DNA of 64,000 nucleotides, taken from the NCBI GenBank assembly GCA_028583605.1, contig CM053330.1, positions 20,476,934 to 20,540,933 on the forward strand, read 5' to 3'. Origin of the DNA: Dastarcus helophoroides (Eukaryota > Arthropoda > Insecta > Coleoptera > Bothrideridae). Under the pieces are notes generated by a model that saw only the letters and a program-made list of their open reading frames with translations, was not told where the DNA came from and did not search any database. This document shows positions 11,118 to 22,080 of this stretch, one piece after another (position 1 is the stretch's first letter; each line of letters starts with the position of its first letter). The position numbers and the translations under genes are program-made.

Positions 11118-11298
11118 TGTTGGACCGAATGCTTCGTATATTTGTTTATATTATCCAAGGTTGAAATTATCATCGACGGCTAACGTAAGCACCATAATAT
11201 GCAAGATGTTTAGTGAGCCGTTTGCGGTACACGTGGGTAGATGCTAGTTTCAACCTTAGATAATACAAATAAATGGATGGAGTATTCGGTTTCCTAAC
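11118..11298. mobile_element. Short palindromic MITE (about 180 bp)
   Basis: The left arm 'ttggaccgaatgcttcgtat' through 'atccaaggttgaaattatca' is matched inverted by 'gctagtttcaaccttagata' through 'ggagtattcggtttcctaac'. The 60-bp middle holds a unique segment. No ORF of interest. Confidence 0.7.
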
Positions 11299-11353
11299 AA
11301 TTAAACAATCTAAAGTAAAATTTCCTCGTTTTATTATTTTGAAATTTAAATTA

Positions 11354-11768
11354 GTGACACTGATGTGTGGATCGGAACGCTGGTAGATGACAAAAAATGA
11401 TAAGCAGAGAGCAGACTCGGTGGAAATGGACTATTTAAGGAGATCATGCGGAATATCTAGACACGAGCACGTTAGAAATGAAAAAATAAGAAGAAGAACG
11501 AGAAGAGTGCATACTACTACAGAAAGAATAAAATCTAGACAATTCGGACACGTAAAAAGAATGCAGGACAATAGATGGCCAAAAAGAGCATTAGAATATA
11601 TTCCTACAAACAGGAAGAAAGAGAGGAAGACCAGCTAAAATATGGATTAATGAGAAAATGGGCATAATGGAATAGAGAGCAATCCATCACGAGGACTGGA
11701 AAAACAAAAAAATATATGGCGGTCGAAGTGCGAGATGCGACAGCAGCTGCAAGGACCCTCGCCATTAA
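11354..11768 (+). pseudogene. C-terminal tail of a LINE (non-LTR retrotransposon) ORF2
   Basis: The reading frame gives TLMCGSERW, a TAG at 11384-11386, then EMDYLRRSCGISRHE, IKSRQFGHVKRMQDNRWPKR and ALEYIPTNRK. One base shift later (about 11615-11630) it continues KRGRPAKIWINE, a TAG at 11673-11675, and EDWKNKKIYGGRSARC ending at TAA 11766-11768. The 'EM..LRR..G..R', 'GHVKRM' and 'GRP...W' landmarks are the conserved region after the RT domain in many insect non-LTR elements. This is only the 3' end: no RT active site and no endonuclease. 5' truncation is typical for such insertions. The exact clade is not determinable from the tail. Confidence 0.85.
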
Positions 11769-12127
11769 TAATTTAAAAAAATTAAATTATTTTCTTTATA
11801 CTGTTTCGTCGACGCAATATGAAGAATTTATCAAGTTAATAATTATGTTACTTTTATTTAGACAAATCGCAGACGCGCTTTTTAGGCGGAAATTTAATTT
11901 CTTTAGTTATAGGAAAGTTCGTATTTTGCAACATTCATCGTTTTTCAAACAAAATGCATTTTTATAGCATCACGGGATTCTGTTCCATTTCTTTTTCTTT
12001 GAAAAAAACAACATTTAGAATTTTTTTTTGGAAATTCTGTTCCTTAAATTCTTGAAATCTTCAATATCTATAGGTTTATATAAGTTTACACGTGAACCTG
12101 AAAAATTAAGTTAAACCTAGAAAAAAA

Positions 12128-12335
12128 ATATACAGTGAGTAGCACTGGACGTGGGATTACTTGGATAACTTCCTTATTACTGGAGATAGAAAGTCGAGCA
12201 AAATAGTGCGGAATTTTATATCCATTAACATGCCATTGAGAAAACAAGTGGATATCGACTTGTTTTTAAATATTATGAAGAAAAAAGTGAGAAGTCATTT
12301 TCTAAAATCTGTTGTAACTTCTTTATACAGGATGT
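12128..12335. repeat. Single arm of the 'acagtgtgtccca' foldback family
   Basis: 'cactggacgtgggattactt', 'tactggagatagaaagtcga', 'gcggaattttatatccatta' and 'tctaaaatctgttgtaactt' correspond in order to the left arm of the complete element at 62468. The inverted partner is missing. Confidence 0.75.
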
Positions 12336-12682
12336 TTTTTTTTTTAGTCGGGAGTTACTTTTATACGGAAAACCACGTATTATAAAAATAAACTAATTTT
12401 GTAGATGAGACTAATTTCTTATTTTAAATAGCAATCCGAACATTTTATTTATTATTTGAATATCTCGTAAAAAATAAGGTGTGTTTATGTATAAAGTTTA
12501 TTGCCATCTTTGACAGTTTTGAAGATATTTCAATTTTTCAAAAAAGAAAACAAAACACAGAAATGGGGGATAGTTTGACTCCTTTATCTTTGTCATTATT
12601 TGCAAAAAAAAAGAAATTTGGGTTGAAGTTATAGAATATTGTAGAGACCACAACGACGTGACCAGGTTTTATATTTATTATA

Positions 12683-12924
12683 CAGGGTGACGAAAATTGT
12701 ATAATCTTTATATGTTTTCTAATGCCTTTGGATTCTGCACACAGAAAGGAGAAAAAAAAAACTTTACATTACTTATTTCTCAAAATGTTACACCGTTACA
12801 GAGATATTTTAAATCAAATACAAAATAAAAAGAATTAATCATCGTTTTTTTTCTCAAGATAGGAAATTAGCTGTAGGCAATAAAAGCGTAAAAAATGAAT
12901 CCTAATAAGTAATAGAAAAATAAA
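12683..12924. repeat. Transposon end with 'cagggtga' terminus
   Basis: 'tacagggtgacgaaaattgt' at 12681 fits the terminal sequence of the Tc1/mariner-type elements common in this window, and it lies just beyond the C-terminus of a transposase remnant on the minus strand. Confidence 0.5.
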
Positions 12925-13152
12925 ATAATTGCAACAAGTGTTCGAAATGATGGTCTTCTGTTGCGGTACGTCTAAAGGCATGTTTTAAGATTTCGAATTG
13001 AGTAAATTTTTTAAGCACATCCGTTTGTTCCTACCAATATTGTTGTCAAACAGAAGTCGTTACAAAAACGTGTTCCTTAATAGCTTCCCATAGAAGAGGT
13101 CTAGTGATGTTTTATCTTGAGGGCGCGGCAGTCATGCGTGCGGACCATCGTT
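12925..13152 (-). pseudogene. Transposase C-terminal remnant (Tc1/mariner-like, DDE)
   Basis: The minus strand reads WSARMTAAPSR, a stop, TRPLLWEAIKEHVF, more stops, then QTDVLKKFTQFEILKHAF and RRTATEDHHFEHLLQLF. The pattern is the decayed 'W-P-A-R-S-P-D-L-T-P-L-D-F-F-L-W-G' segment followed by the usual 'G.HFEHLL' tail of a family of insect IS630/Tc1/mariner-type transposases. The catalytic Asp/Glu of the SPDL..LD segment is gone and at least three in-frame stops are present. No other catalytic region is recognisable upstream (above 13152). Confidence 0.6.
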
Positions 13153-13854
13153 TGTAATAAACTAGATCTCACATAAGTAGACGAGAAAACCATTGTCTAT
13201 TTCATCCTTATGAGCTTCATCTTAATCAAATATACGGTGTACTTTAAATTCACAAACCTTAAAGGTTAAATCGATCCAGGTGAATATTTAAATGAACATA
13301 CACATATGGAAAAATATTTATTTTTTGCATTTTGATAGATGTGTTCCTTTAAAGTAGCATTTTACCACGTAGATGCGTCACTTTACCACATAGAGTCCGT
13401 CACAACCAATTAAACTTAGTTGGACATAATATATGCATACAAATGCGTCTAGAGCATTTAAAATGTCTTCGGCACAATTTTATAAATTCTTTTCAGGAGC
13501 AAGACTCATTTTTATAGGTATTAATGTGTAATTTATACTAAATTCGTCCCACAAAAATAACACTTGTCAACCATTGTTATGTATTAAATCAAAAAAGCTC
13601 TGTCAGGTTGCTAGGTTACAGAAATAATAAGCAAATAAATTGTTTAAATTGCCAATTTTGTAATGCTTTCATATTTCTAAATATTTATTTATAATTGTCT
13701 CAATATGTGAAAAAATTGTACAAAAGAACTAGTGAGAAAGGCAGTTTTATTAAACTCCTGTAGCTATACTCATTTATTAAAAGTTTGTTTTTTTATACTT
13801 GTTTAATATACTATTATTTTTCATAATTATTATTGCATTCTATGCATTTCTAAA

Positions 13855-14276
13855 GGTGCGTTTAGATTAGAGATATATATCATGATAGAAATCGCAGGTA
13901 TCTGAGACTAAATTTCTTTGCCCGTTTACATTATGACATAAATATAACCGAATAAAATTGCTGACATTTCTGGCTGAGATAAAGAGTCGATATAAAATGT
14001 CTTTGCTACTTTAAATAATCAAAATTTGTCTAATTCAATTTGCAAATTACTTAATATATGGAATAGTATCCCAATATTATAAGTGATATACAATCGTTAA
14101 TCGCATGAAATATCTCGAGACAAAGTGGACGACTACAACTTCTGCGATATATGTCAGACACTGGCTCAAGTTTAGCAGTTTATTCTCAGATAGCTTCTCT
14201 CAGGATAGTTTACACATGATATATTTTTATGTCAGAGAAAATATACGGGAATACAGTGTCTAATCTAAACGCATTC
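13855..14276. mobile_element. MITE with 'gcgtttagatta' inverted ends (about 420 bp)
   Basis: The left end 'gtgcgtttagattagagata' and the right end 'gtctaatctaaacgcattct' are inverted. The arms continue inward with diverged pairing (atatcatg..gtatctgaga against tctcagatag..catgatatat). A partial copy with the same left end occurs at 33801. No ORF. Confidence 0.8.
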
Positions 14277-14377
14277 TAAGACATATTTGTTTTAACATGG
14301 CCTACAATTTGATGAAAAGTAACATAAGTATGGTTTTTTTTTGTGATGATGCCTATGTTTCACTTTCCAAATAGCAG

Positions 14378-14510
14378 TGTTGCAGAATAAAGTACCTAGA
14401 ATTCATTCTTTATGAAAATTCCTGCTTGATCTTGAGTCATTGGAAATGAGAGTATTTTACTTTTATTTTTTATACAGGAAGCTCAATTATTTGGAAATTC
14501 TAGAAAATGA
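14378..14510. repeat. Fragment of the foldback family complete at 59681-59984
   Basis: 'tcattctttatgaaaattcc', 'gcttgatcttgagtcat' and 'tatacaggaagctcaattat' match in order the inverted right half of that element. Only one arm is present. Confidence 0.6.
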
Positions 14511-14699
14511 CTAATAGTAAACTGTTATTTTTAGTAGTATCGAAAAATATTATTTAACATAAATGAATGCTCTCTCAGTCGGTTCGGTAGAAAGTGTGCA
14601 GTGGTGTCGCGATATTGAATGGAATATTTGGAATATAAAATATCATTCATTTCTTATTTGCGATCATCAAATGGACGACTATACGGCCATAATTCGAAA

Positions 14700-15800
14700 T
14701 ATTTCAATTATATCTCCCATAATCGCTAGTTAAACTAGTTGAATTACACAAAGTTTTGTAATTTAATTATAAAGATAATTCTATGAGATTTGGTATTTGG
14801 AAATGAATCATCTTCTGTATTTCAATAGTAAAGTTAGATTTTATCCAAGTCTCTTAGTTTTCAATAGGCGATCGTTATTTTTTTTCTTCTTATGGGAGCC
14901 ATATAGCAATTTTGCATGACTTATTAGACGAAAACAATGCAATTACAACGATGATGGCATATGTCATATGGCAAAAATATTTTGCTTAACTACTCCAGAA
15001 GTGATTTTTATGAATTTTAATGGTAGGCCATGTTGTAATAATGGCAAGAATATTTAAAAGTAAATGGTGATGAATGTTTTAAACTAAGTTATTCATAATT
15101 ATAAAAAATCAAACTAAATTCACACTTCATTTAAAGAGATACAGAGAAATATTAAAACGAATGAATTTATAAAATATTTTCCAAATGGCCCCCTTAATAA
15201 TAAATCATACATATCGTTCTTTTCTGACATTAAAAACATTGTTTAATGAATTAATTTCTTATTTAATTAAACTGTTATCTAAATTATCTTTCAAAAAACT
15301 TAATTTCCTCCTATCACAGACATTTATAGACTTAACATAACAATAACAAAATTTTGACAGCCACGGCCTACTAATGTGGACGTCAAAGATTCGTCAGATA
15401 TGCATTACATTATTGTAATTACATTGTTTTACCTTATTCCACCGGTTACAATTTCAATATGGCGTCCATAAGAAAAAATCAAGTTGACAATCGCACCTTG
15501 AAAACTAAGAGAGATAAATAAAATCTCACGTTACCATTGAAAAACAGGAAATGATTTATAAGCAAATATTACATTTCGTAAAATTATCTTTATAAACAAA
15601 TAAGATATTTCAAAAAAATAAAACTTTGCAGTTTTCAGTTTTTTCAAAATATTTCAGGAATTAAGTGAGATATTTAAAATTTATTTTTACAAAAATGCTA
15701 AAAACTAAATTACATAACTTTTTTTGTAATTCAACGGACTCTGCATCTATAATAGTTTCGGAGATCCCAATGGTGAGACGTGAAATAGTACTAACCCTGT
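14700..15800. mobile_element. Long foldback element (about 1.1 kb)
   Basis: About 14700-14960 ('ttagattttatccaagtctc', 'cttagttttcaataggcgat', 'tcttatgggagccatatag') is the inverted complement of about 15410-15800 ('atatggcgtccataagaaaa', 'caccttgaaaactaagagag', 'gataaataaaatctcac'). The centre (about 14970-15400) is AT-rich without coding signal. The exact outer ends are unclear because the arms differ by several indels. Confidence 0.75.
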
Positions 15801-15904
15801 ATTTCATGAATACAGAACAATTCGACCAAGGAAGGTTTAACAATATCAGTTGGTTGTTTTTTGTTTTTATATTATTTATAGACAATTTATTAGATATGAG
15901 TTAA

Positions 15905-18095
15905 AAGTCAAGAGAACTACTTGTTTACGCAAATTTCTGGACTTTTAAAAGAAAGGTCCAATTTTAAAATAAAGTACACTAGATATAAATATTAATGGCA
16001 TTTTGTAAACAGAAAATAAGTAATAGGTACGTAAAATATTAACCCGGAGTAAGGTCTCCATTGTTTTCTCAATATGTTTGGATTTGCCACTGCGAAAACA
16101 ATGTTGACTTTCTTTAAAAAAACTTTTAAATATTTCTGACTTTATTTTACCTTGTACCTATTAAATTATTCCGTCCGATCTAAATATGCTATTATGTGTT
16201 AACCTGAATTATTGAGTAGCAATTTTCAATCTTTTCTACTCTGAATCGGCGGTCAAATTGTGCGTAACAAAATAAATTATTCACTAAGTTAAAAATAATT
16301 TTACTCCCGATTTCCCAATATTTTTTGCACCTTATTTCATCTGGAAAAAACCAATTTTTCGCTAGCATTCAGTAAACTCCTGAGAAGCACCGATATTTAA
16401 TAAAACGGGTTAATTTACACCATGCGTGAAATTATTCGTAACCTATTATGGATCGTGCAAATTTGTCATAACAATTTATTGTTTTGTTTCATTTATCCAA
16501 GTCCTTAAGTATATAGTCTGGCTTAAATAATTTTTATGATAGTTGTTATCAGGATTCATCAAAAATATCTGTGCAGTGACGTAGTGCATTTATTTTCTCT
16601 CAGTACAAATGCAAAAATATATAAAGTGCGGCAACGAAACTTGCTGATTTGACAGGTGGATAAAACAAAAAAAAGGACTTTAATTAGCGGGTGAAAAAGT
16701 TAATTTCGCAATTTTGCGCAACCCTTGGCAACGACGCGAAATAAATTGGCAGTAACGAAAGAATCAAGATTTTGTTTTTTAAAATAGTAGTAGATTTCAT
16801 ACTTTGACAGAGTTTTTAAACTTTTGTGTTCTGAAATTCATAATGTAAATGCAATTTTGTTACTTTTAGCTGTATCAGTCGATGTGTTAAGTTCGATATA
16901 ATATTGGCGGTATCTTTATCAAAAGGAATACATGAAATAAAAACGAATACGTACTTTGAGAATAAACTAACATTTACTGACCGTATCTATGAAATTTGTA
17001 AATCCTCTTGCCAAGCCTTAGGCTTTACTCTACGACACACCAAAGAGAGATTATACATTGCTTTGACATGAATTAAGCTAAAGTGTTTCTCTATGGTGTG
17101 GTCACTTTTTACATGATGCATCAAATCAGCTAGAAGCAGTTACACTACAGTTTTAAAAATTTCTCAACAGACGGGTTGTCGGTATTGCTGCGTATCACTT
17201 GCATTATTCAGTCACTAATGAATTTTTAAAATATATTTGGCATTTCATTAAAAATATAGCTTACGATGAATTAAAATAATCAAGGAATATTTCACTTATT
17301 CTTATTATATCGTAGAATATAAATTTGTTATAGCAAGAAATATGAGGACTTTTTTTTTCAACCCCCGATCGTGCTTTAGAGTTAACACTAAATACGATGG
17401 AACCAGGTGTACATCAATCTTAGTAGAGATATGATCTTGAATGTTGCCTTATGACCGACGCTTCCGGCAAGTTTTAATTAAGAATACTGATTCTTTTCGT
17501 GCGAGCAGAAAGATGTAGTGCTGCTGAAATTCATCACAGAATTAGTTTTGGGCATTTTATTGATCCGCGACAACTCACTGTGCCAACGTGATCTTTTCAT
17601 ACAATTCAAATAGGAAGTTTTTCACCATTTACCAAACGAATAATCCACACTTGGTACTTAATTTTCATCTATTTCAAAATCTGAAGTTTTGGTTTCGTAG
17701 AAAACTCTTCATCGCTAACAAAAAACTTCACAAGATGTGAAGACTCACCATATATCGTTGTTGGTAAAGTTTTTTAAAGGAAGGAAATCTTGTGTCACAA
17801 TATGACAAATGTCTTAATTATTTTGGCGGCTATGTAGAGAAATAAGTAAAATTTTACCCAGGATTTAATAACACAATTATGGATGGGTCCTATTTTCATA
17901 AGGCATCAGAAGTTTTCGTATAATATTACAAGAAAGAGACACTGTCTATTGACCAAAGAAGTAAACACGTTTTATTTTAAATTTCTAGACAGGATATTAG
18001 ATCAAAAATAAAACCCTTCCATCTTCCTATCTATCCTAACTATTTATCGGATAAACGGATATGCAATAAAATTTTGTATGCGTTAAAGTACTTAC
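15905..18095. other. AT-rich intron or flank of the GPCR gene, no feature recognised
   Basis: No repeat shared with the rest of the window, no domain-like ORF and no exon for TM6/TM7 of the minus-strand receptor was found here, although these exons are expected on this side. Confidence 0.5.
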
Positions 18096-18323
18096 CAAAT
18101 CCTTGGCTTGGAGAATTTCCAGACTTCCACAGCACTCTTATGATCTGTATGTATGCGACAGACATAAATAGTAGAGGTAAAACGTAAAGGAGGACCATTT
18201 TGATGAACATATAGATGGTATCAGTTTCCTTTGACCAACTAGGTTCACACTGAGTGAAGTAAATGGTATCTACTTCGATGAAGTCGCTTGGATTTGTGGT
18301 TGAATATATCATTTCAGGCAATG
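18096..18323 (-). CDS. Neuropeptide GPCR, internal exon (ECL2 and TM5)
   Basis: The minus-strand exon runs from 18323, after the acceptor 'tattgttccag', to 18096, before the donor GTAAGTACTT: 228 nt entered and left in phase 1. It starts with the last two bases of an Ala codon, then LPEMIYSTTNP (end of TM4), an extracellular loop with TQCEPSWSKE whose Cys is the usual disulfide partner of TM3, then TM5 VLPLLFMSVAYIQIIRVLW and the start of ICL3, KSGNSPSQGF. The preceding exon (28836-28983) ends in phase 1 with G, giving GCA on joining, so the two are consecutive across a 10.5-kb intron. The sequence fits the orexin/allatotropin-receptor group of class A receptors, which sit in the plasma membrane and signal through G proteins. 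A trissin-type receptor is an alternative. An upstream ATG is not required: it is internal. Confidence 0.92.
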
Positions 18324-18849
18324 CTGGAACAATAAATTAAATTACTAACAAGTACGTCATCTGATGTAACAAAAAAAAAATCAAAAATGAAGTATCATAC
18401 AGGTCACATAACGTGTATAACAGAAAGTGTCGCAAAGTAGACATTATTCAAAGAGGTCACATGTCAATGTGCCATTAGGCAGATTTTTAAAGTAGTTTTT
18501 AAAATAATTCTAATGCATGATGAGCGTGGACCATCATGTAATTTTATATTTCAATGAAAATAAAACCAAATTAAAGTATCCTTTTATCTGTATCGCATTA
18601 TTTGTTTTCAGTATTTCACTAGGAAGTAATATCTTCCTAAAATGTTTTGGCGCTGGAAGCATACAGGGTAATTCAAATGAAGTCTGCAGCACTTCTAACT
18701 TTGTTATTATTAAAGATACAAAATTGGTTAAATTAGCAAACTAGTACAGTTTTTGACGATGACTAAGATGGCATTATAAAAAAACAATTAACATCGCGTT
18801 TTTAAGATTTTTGACAAAGCTGTAATTTTTTTAAATGCCCCATTTGAGC

Positions 18850-19053
18850 AACTTCTATTTTCATGATACTGGACACTGGACCTAGGGTAACACGACTGTC
18901 TTCGTAATTAGCGGATATCAATGAAAGAGGCAAATTAGTGGGGAATCTCATCAAGATATCATTAAGAAAACAATTTAATACCAACTCTATGTACTTTACG
19001 AAAAAACCTAAAAAAACGTAATTTTCTAAAATCTGCTGGAACTTCGTAATTTA
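18850..19053. repeat. Arm of the 'acagtgtgtccca' foldback family, carrying the mariner insertion
   Basis: 'tggacctagggtaacac', 'gtggggaatctcatcaa' and 'tctaaaatctgctggaactt' follow the order of the left arm at 62468. The mariner element at 19054 is inserted at a TA within the end of this arm. Confidence 0.6.
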
Positions 19054-20013
19054 CGAGGATAAATCAAATATGAACCGAAATTTGTTTTTAAAAATTTATT
19101 GGTACAAGATACATATATGAAAGTCATAAACTATTTTTGTACCTAGTCTCCTGATTTTATTATGCATTTTTCCCTACGGAGTTAAAGTTTTTTAACGGCA
19201 TCATCATAACAAGAAAGGAGGTAGCATTAACCGTACGACGTGCATGCAGAAAATCAAGAACCAGCTGAGAGAGAGTTTTTGCTTTGACGGGTGCATCTTC
19301 CTCCTTTCTTTTCCACTCCATGCTTGCTTGTTTAGATTCAGAGGTGTAATGGTGGACCCAAGTCTCATCACACGTAACGATACGTTGCAAAAAAACCATC
19401 ACTTTCACGTTGAAAACTTCCAAGATGCGCTTGACAAATCTCCAGACGTTGTTGTTTGTATTTTTCACTCAAAAGACAAGGTACCCACCTGGCAGAAATT
19501 TTTCGGATGCTCAGCTCATCTGTAATGATGGATTGAGTACTCCCAAAGCTTATTTCTATCTGAGCTGCAATTTCACCAACAGTTAAACGGCGATCACCTT
19601 CCAAATGGCGCTGAACAGCGTTAATCTTGTCTGCAGTCACACTGGTCCGAGGATGACGGACATGGGGTACATTTTCAACTTGATTTCGTCCTTCCAAAAA
19701 TTTTTTGTGCCATTCATACACTTAAGTGTTCTTCAAACAAGTATCCCCAAACTGTGTTTCTAGTCTACAAAGAATTTTGGCGGGCTCTACACTTTCAACG
19801 GAAAGAAATTTAATATTAATGCACTGCGCAACGTGCGGATCAACCTCTTGCTTACTCATTATATTTACAACTGACGAACGGCGAGAACGGAATTCGCTTG
19901 AGTGCAGGAAGTCACGTGATATCGCCACCTAATATGTCTAAGAGTATTTGCACACTTCCGACGTTCTCATGGCGACATGATAGAAATTCCGGTCCATGTT
20001 TGATTTACCCTTG
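19054..20013. mobile_element. Mariner element, internally deleted (960 bp)
   Basis: The left end 'cgaggataaatcaaatatga' and the inverted right end (reverse complement 'caagggtaaatcaaacatgg', ending 20013) form terminal inverted repeats of about 28 bp. Both are flanked by TA, the mariner target duplication. At 960 bp it is shorter than a usual 1.3-kb mariner; the loss falls in the C-terminal half of the transposase. Confidence 0.85.
19163..19859 (-). pseudogene. Mariner transposase, broken
   Basis: It begins MSKQEVDPHVAQCINIKFLS, reaches a TAA at 19724-19722 after FGDTCLKNT, and continues in frame VYEWHKKFLEGRNQVENVP, the HTH region with DKINAVQRHLEGDRRLTVGE and IEISFGSTQSIITDELSI. A frameshift near 19440-19450 moves to VFLQRIVTCDETWVHHYTSE, which holds the first catalytic Asp (usual form TGDETW; here TCDETW). 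The second and third catalytic Asp of the D,D34D triad are absent: sequence after KTLSQLV reads DFLHARRTVNATSFL and ends. It cannot be active. It lies in the large intron of the GPCR gene, same strand. Confidence 0.9.
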
Positions 20014-20526
20014 TATACAGTCCAACTGAAAATACTTTAGATCATTGTTGCTTGCGTGCACATTCTGTTTATATCTATTTTAAAATTATTAGTGTGTTTA
20101 ATAGCATATCAGATTTTAAAATATGTGTGATAACAGAGTTAGCAGTTCAGAAAAGGAGGCGAAGAGCAATAAACAATGTAATATTTGGATCAAACAATTT
20201 AATGCTGCTACAAAAACCCAGTAAAAACAACAACATACACAAAGATGATAGAGTCCGTAGTAATATTCAAGTCCAAGCAAAGGATGTAGAGCATCTATTA
20301 ATATAAAAATTAAAAAAATTAATAGCCATACTATTAGCAATTATATTATTTAAAACATGGTCTGTCCGCCGTAATAAATGTAAGTATTTTAATAATTCGT
20401 TTTAGGTATAGGTTATACTCAGCGGAATACTAACGTTTCTGAATCGCTCTAAAGAGTTAAAACTTCAAAAAAATAGAGATTGTAAAGTTTTTGTTACCTC
20501 TTTAAAAGACCATCAAATGTCATTTA
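20014..20526. other. No recognisable feature
   Basis: AT-rich intronic sequence with overlapping low-complexity ORFs on both strands; none has a domain pattern. Confidence 0.4.
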
Positions 20527-20720
20527 GCGTGTCCCAGTGGACCTGGGATAACATGTGTATCTTTTTGATTAGTGGAGAGAGAAAAAAGGTTATATAGGTA
20601 AAGTAATGTGGAATTTTATGCCGATCAAAACGTCACTGAGAAAATAATTGAATGTATTTTGCTTAGATTTTAGGTGGAAAAAGTAAAAAACGTTATTTTC
20701 CAATCAGTTTTAAGAACCCC
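20527..20720. repeat. Arm of the 'acagtgtgtccca' foldback family
   Basis: 'gcgtgtcccagtggacctgg', 'gtaatgtggaattttatgcc' and 'cactgagaaaataattgaat' correspond to the left arm of the complete element at 62468. The partner arm is missing. Confidence 0.7.
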
Positions 20721-21640
20721 CATGCCCAATGCAGGACTGTAAAAAGCGATTGTAAAGATAATCAAATACATGATGGCTAAAACGAGCAAGATGACTATCA
20801 TGTTGAAAGTAAATGTTTTACTTAATATTCGGTGGAAGGAGATTATTTTCCGAAAAGTATAAATATGTTGCTGCAGCTAGATGATTATTTAGTATAATTG
20901 GGCCAATTAGCTGGGATATTTATAATAATAATCATAATTACATCACGCAATCATGGTTTTTAATAATAATAGTATTTCTTCTTTATGTAACACATCTTAA
21001 AAGATCTAATTCTATGAACTATTGTTATTTATTGGTTTGTAATGAGAAAACTTTAAAACTTTAAATTATTAAACCCAATATCAATAAAACTTGGCATAGT
21101 TAACAGCAACGGTCTCGTCTTGCCTTTTATTTAATATTCATTATACCTTCAGGCGCTTTTCAAAATGCGCGGAAATGTGTCAACTTGAAAATCTAAATAC
21201 CCTGGAGAAGTGTAAATTTGCTTTGACAAGTCCGGCCTTGTATTAGAGTGAGCTAAATGCAGAAAATTGGATCGCAAGGATCGAGAATACGCGCTTCGGC
21301 CTTTAGCCATTCGCTGCAGGACTTGCATAAATTTTATGTAGTATACATGATTTTATTTAAACTCTACGTTATAATACAAGATTAAATATTTTGATTTGTT
21401 TGGTTATTTATTACAATCAAATGAAACTAATTTATATGTAATATCTGAGCTTTTCTGATTAAGAAAATACCAGCAAATAACACTTATCACTATCTCAATA
21501 TCGAAATGTAGGTTAAATTAGAAGTAAAATAGTCTTAACCTAAGGATGAAATCAGAATAGGACTAAACAGCGCTTTAATATTTTTGCCATATATTAGTTC
21601 ATAAATCTAGAAAATTGGAAATAGCTATCTATCCAGTATG
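20721..21640. other. No recognisable feature
   Basis: Intronic AT-rich sequence. A slightly GC-richer patch at about 21170-21320 shows no ORF or repeat match that I recognise. Confidence 0.4.
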
Positions 21641-22080
21641 ACATAGTAACTTTTTTAAAATTTTAGATTTTAGAAATTTCAACTTTTAGAAGGTTTTGAC
21701 ATTTCAATTTTTTTTAAGTTTTCCAACTTTTAAAAAGGATTCTATTCTTTATCAAAATATAGATCTCTTCAAAATTATGTTTTATTTTGTAAATTCACTT
21801 ATTTTTGAAAATTTCAACTTTTAAACATTAGGACTTTTATTGAAAATTTTTACTCTTTAAAAATTACAATATTTTTAAAATTTATAGTTTTTGAAATTTT
21901 CAATTTTCGAAACTTTTAACTATTTTGATTTCATAATTTCGAACTTTATTCGAGATTATTACTTTTTTTTACTATTTTACCTTTGATTTGGCCTTTATAG
22001 AAAATATCGCCTTTTAAAAAAAATTTCGTGTTTTTTTGAAAATTTCGACTTTTTTAAAACTGTGATTTAAAAAATTTCGT
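21641..22080. repeat. A/T-run repeat resembling the interior of the 3.1-kb element
   Basis: Phrases such as 'tttagaaatttcaactttta' and 'aaaatttcaacttttaaaca' recur every 30-50 bp, in the style of 35700-36560 in copy B. The match may be compositional rather than by descent. Confidence 0.35.

Noticed and set aside
18040..18321. A 93-codon minus-strand ORF beginning at 18321
   Set aside because: The first codon is TTG, not a real start, and the last 18 codons run past a good splice donor at 18095. The segment is an internal exon.
20116..20340. Hydrophobic minus-strand ORF (LLIFLIFILID...) as a missing GPCR transmembrane exon
   Set aside because: It lies inside the intron between two exons that already join in phase and has no receptor motif.
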